NCBI RefSeq assembly: GCF_018691265.1
Contig: NW_024881313.1
Coordinates: forward strand, 1,698,501 to 1,762,500
From: Tyto alba
Lineage: Eukaryota > Chordata > Aves > Strigiformes > Tytonidae
DNA length: 64,000 bases
Direction of reading: 5' to 3'
How positions within the stretch are numbered: position 1 is the first letter of the stretch; every line of letters begins with the position of its first letter. A program made the translations under genes and the position numbers. Below are positions 62,301 through 64,000 of the stretch, in pieces. The notes beneath the pieces were generated by a model. That model searched no databases. It was not told the origin of the DNA and saw nothing but the letters and a program-made list of their open reading frames with translations.

Positions 62301-64000
62301 ATTGAATAACAGAAGAAGATTATGAGTCTTTCTGTAAGATAGATTTCCCATTTGGAGTGAGTGGCAAGGTTTTGTGAGGATGGTATTCTTATTTCATGTG
62401 TGTATCCAGTTGTTATCAGGATCTCTGAGTTATATTGTTGGCCGGGTCTGTATTAACAAATAATGTCATACTTTAGAAACAGATCTGCAGATCAAAACAG
62501 TTGATGCTGAACACCTGACATCAACATTTTATGTGTTCTGTGCCTGAATACCTGTTGAGAGTGCAAAAGATATGCATTAGGGAGCACAGCTTCTGCTTTA
62601 ATTCCAATCGAAAGAAGGAGCCTCTCCAAAATGCAAACAAAAGCATAGTAAGTGGGGATTATTGGGTGATTCACTGCAAAAGCATGCTCCTGATCTGAAC
62701 AAAAATGCCAGTGTAGTTGTACCCTTTGAAAGTCTCTTCATGCGTAAGCCTCCCGAGCTCTATAAGTACTCAAGAGCCAAACTGATGTCTCAAAAAATGA
62801 AACAAATATATTCTATCTTTCAGATTCACCAGCTGAAAGTTGTTGTCATACACATTACCAGAGAGGACTTCCCAAGCCTGAAGTTACTTGTCCCTATCTA
62901 ACACGCAGTTCAGAAGTTTTTTTGAATGTGGTCAGTAAAACAAACAAATATTTAGATGTTAGAGGTGTGTTACGTGCTGTAAAATAGTTGCAGGTGCATC
63001 CATATTTTTCACCATTTTATTTTTCACCTATTTTCCTAGGTTAAGTTGATGAATGCAATATAAGAAGAAGCAACAGAGAGGTCTAGAAAGGTCTTGGCAT
63101 ACTGTGGGCAGATGTTGTATATGCTTTTGCAGGTAGCTTTGCCAATGCACCTTGATCCCTGTTTGCATAACTTCAGTTCTTCCAGGGTTGGATGTGTCTG
63201 AGCAAAGGTTGTCATTTAATCTACCATGTTATCATGGTGTGGATACATGAGGAACGCTGGAAATCGTGTCCTGGTAGAAGATAACGATGGATCATCAGTT
63301 TTAGCACATGCAAATTAGTCTTTTATTGACTTTTTTATCTTATTTTTATGTTTATTTTTTCAATTTTATTTCGTCCTGCAGGAAATAGAAGCAATTATAA
63401 AAAAGTCATGGGTAGCACAATGATATTCCATCAATAGTTATTTGCCTTCTGAGTCATGAAATATTGTACCTGGGTTAAGCTCTAATTTGGAAACTTCCCT
63501 AACATACCTTTAGTACCTCAGATATTTTAAGGAAGCACATATAATGATTATCTTTGCTATTCTTACTGACAGTTTTTAAGAAATAAACTATGCCTTCAGA
63601 CAGCCTCTTATGTGAAAATAAGAACATTAAGCTCAGCACACTAAAGAGCTTAAGTAGAAAACTTGACTTTTCCTTCAGTACCAATATATCAACAGTTCGG
63701 CAGAATCATTGGGAAGTGGGGAATTAAGCAAAAAAAAATAATTGCAATATATTTAAAAACATGACTCATTTTGAATTGACTCACCACATCTCTCCCAGGT
63801 TTGTTTCGAGTATATCTACAAATGCCATGTGTTTTCTATGTACAGGTTGTTATGACTTGACACCTATCAGAATGAAATGAGGTTTCACAATTTTTAAGTG
63901 TCCAGCAAGACAGGGGCTAGTATTAGAGACTGCAAATGTTTTATCTCTGTCTTTAGGTATAAAATATGAAAACAAGTAAATACAAGCTGCTTTCCCATCA

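Larger units (their letters stand above)
53660..64000. other. Distal upstream flank, no genes seen
   Basis: AT-rich DNA with an ancient MIR-like fragment (57386-57443), the CA microsatellite (59334-59367) and a few GC-richer segments (53780-54190, 55560-56040, 60780-61160, 62090-62330). Open frames there (up to 105 codons, 60822-61139) have no recognised domains and lack good splice or start context. Confidence 0.6.

Noticed and set aside
1..64000. tRNA, rRNA, CRISPR array or bacterial-type operon
   Set aside because: No candidate cloverleaf, spaced direct repeats or ribosome-binding sites were seen; the window is vertebrate nuclear DNA.

Overview
This is vertebrate nuclear DNA, almost certainly from a bird and most likely a neoavian one. 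The base composition is AT-rich and repeat-poor. The recognisable repeats are CR1 LINE fragments with the CR1 3' tail (CATAGAAT/ATTCTGTG type) and three solo LTRs of endogenous-retrovirus families that are common in Neoaves. There are no bacterial-style operons, tRNA or rRNA genes, CRISPR arrays or long intact coding regions.

One protein-coding gene can be supported. On the minus strand a single coding exon (28278 down to 28203) encodes the first 25 residues of an ELK-type voltage-gated potassium channel, starting [20 protein letters not shown]. It ends at a perfect GTGAGT splice donor in phase 1. The best identification is KCNH8 (Kv12.1); KCNH4 shares the same N-terminus and is the only serious alternative. 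The exon lies in a CpG island (about 27490-28870) with GC boxes, including two perfect 19-bp tandem units. Everything to the left (1-28202) is therefore the first part of a very long intron 1. Everything to the right (about 28900-64000) is upstream flanking DNA, probably a gene desert with distal regulatory elements.

Layout: 1-28202, intron 1, holding a short CR1 tail (3509-3605), a 1.1-kb CR1 on the minus strand (6939-8060) and a 555-bp ERV LTR on the plus strand (17473-18027). 27490-28870, CpG island, promoter, 5' UTR and exon 1. 28900-40660, single-copy AT-rich flank with a 52-nt G homopolymer (30414-30465). 40667-41749, a 1.08-kb ERV LTR of a second family on the minus strand. 41750-50210, AT-rich flank. 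50215-53659, a repeat cluster: a small CpG-rich patch, an LTR of the same family as the one at 17.5 kb but inverted, an internally deleted CR1 (minus) and a CR1 of another subfamily (plus). 53660-64000, AT-rich flank with a CA microsatellite.

The points most worth checking are an upstream ORF that overlaps the KCNH8 start codon, the GC-box tandem repeat, the G52 tract, the CpG-rich patch next to an LTR 22 kb upstream of the gene, and the loss of the first catalytic aspartate of the RT motif in all three CR1 copies that reach it. I did not find a novel gene system; the window reads as a channel gene promoter with its flanking DNA.
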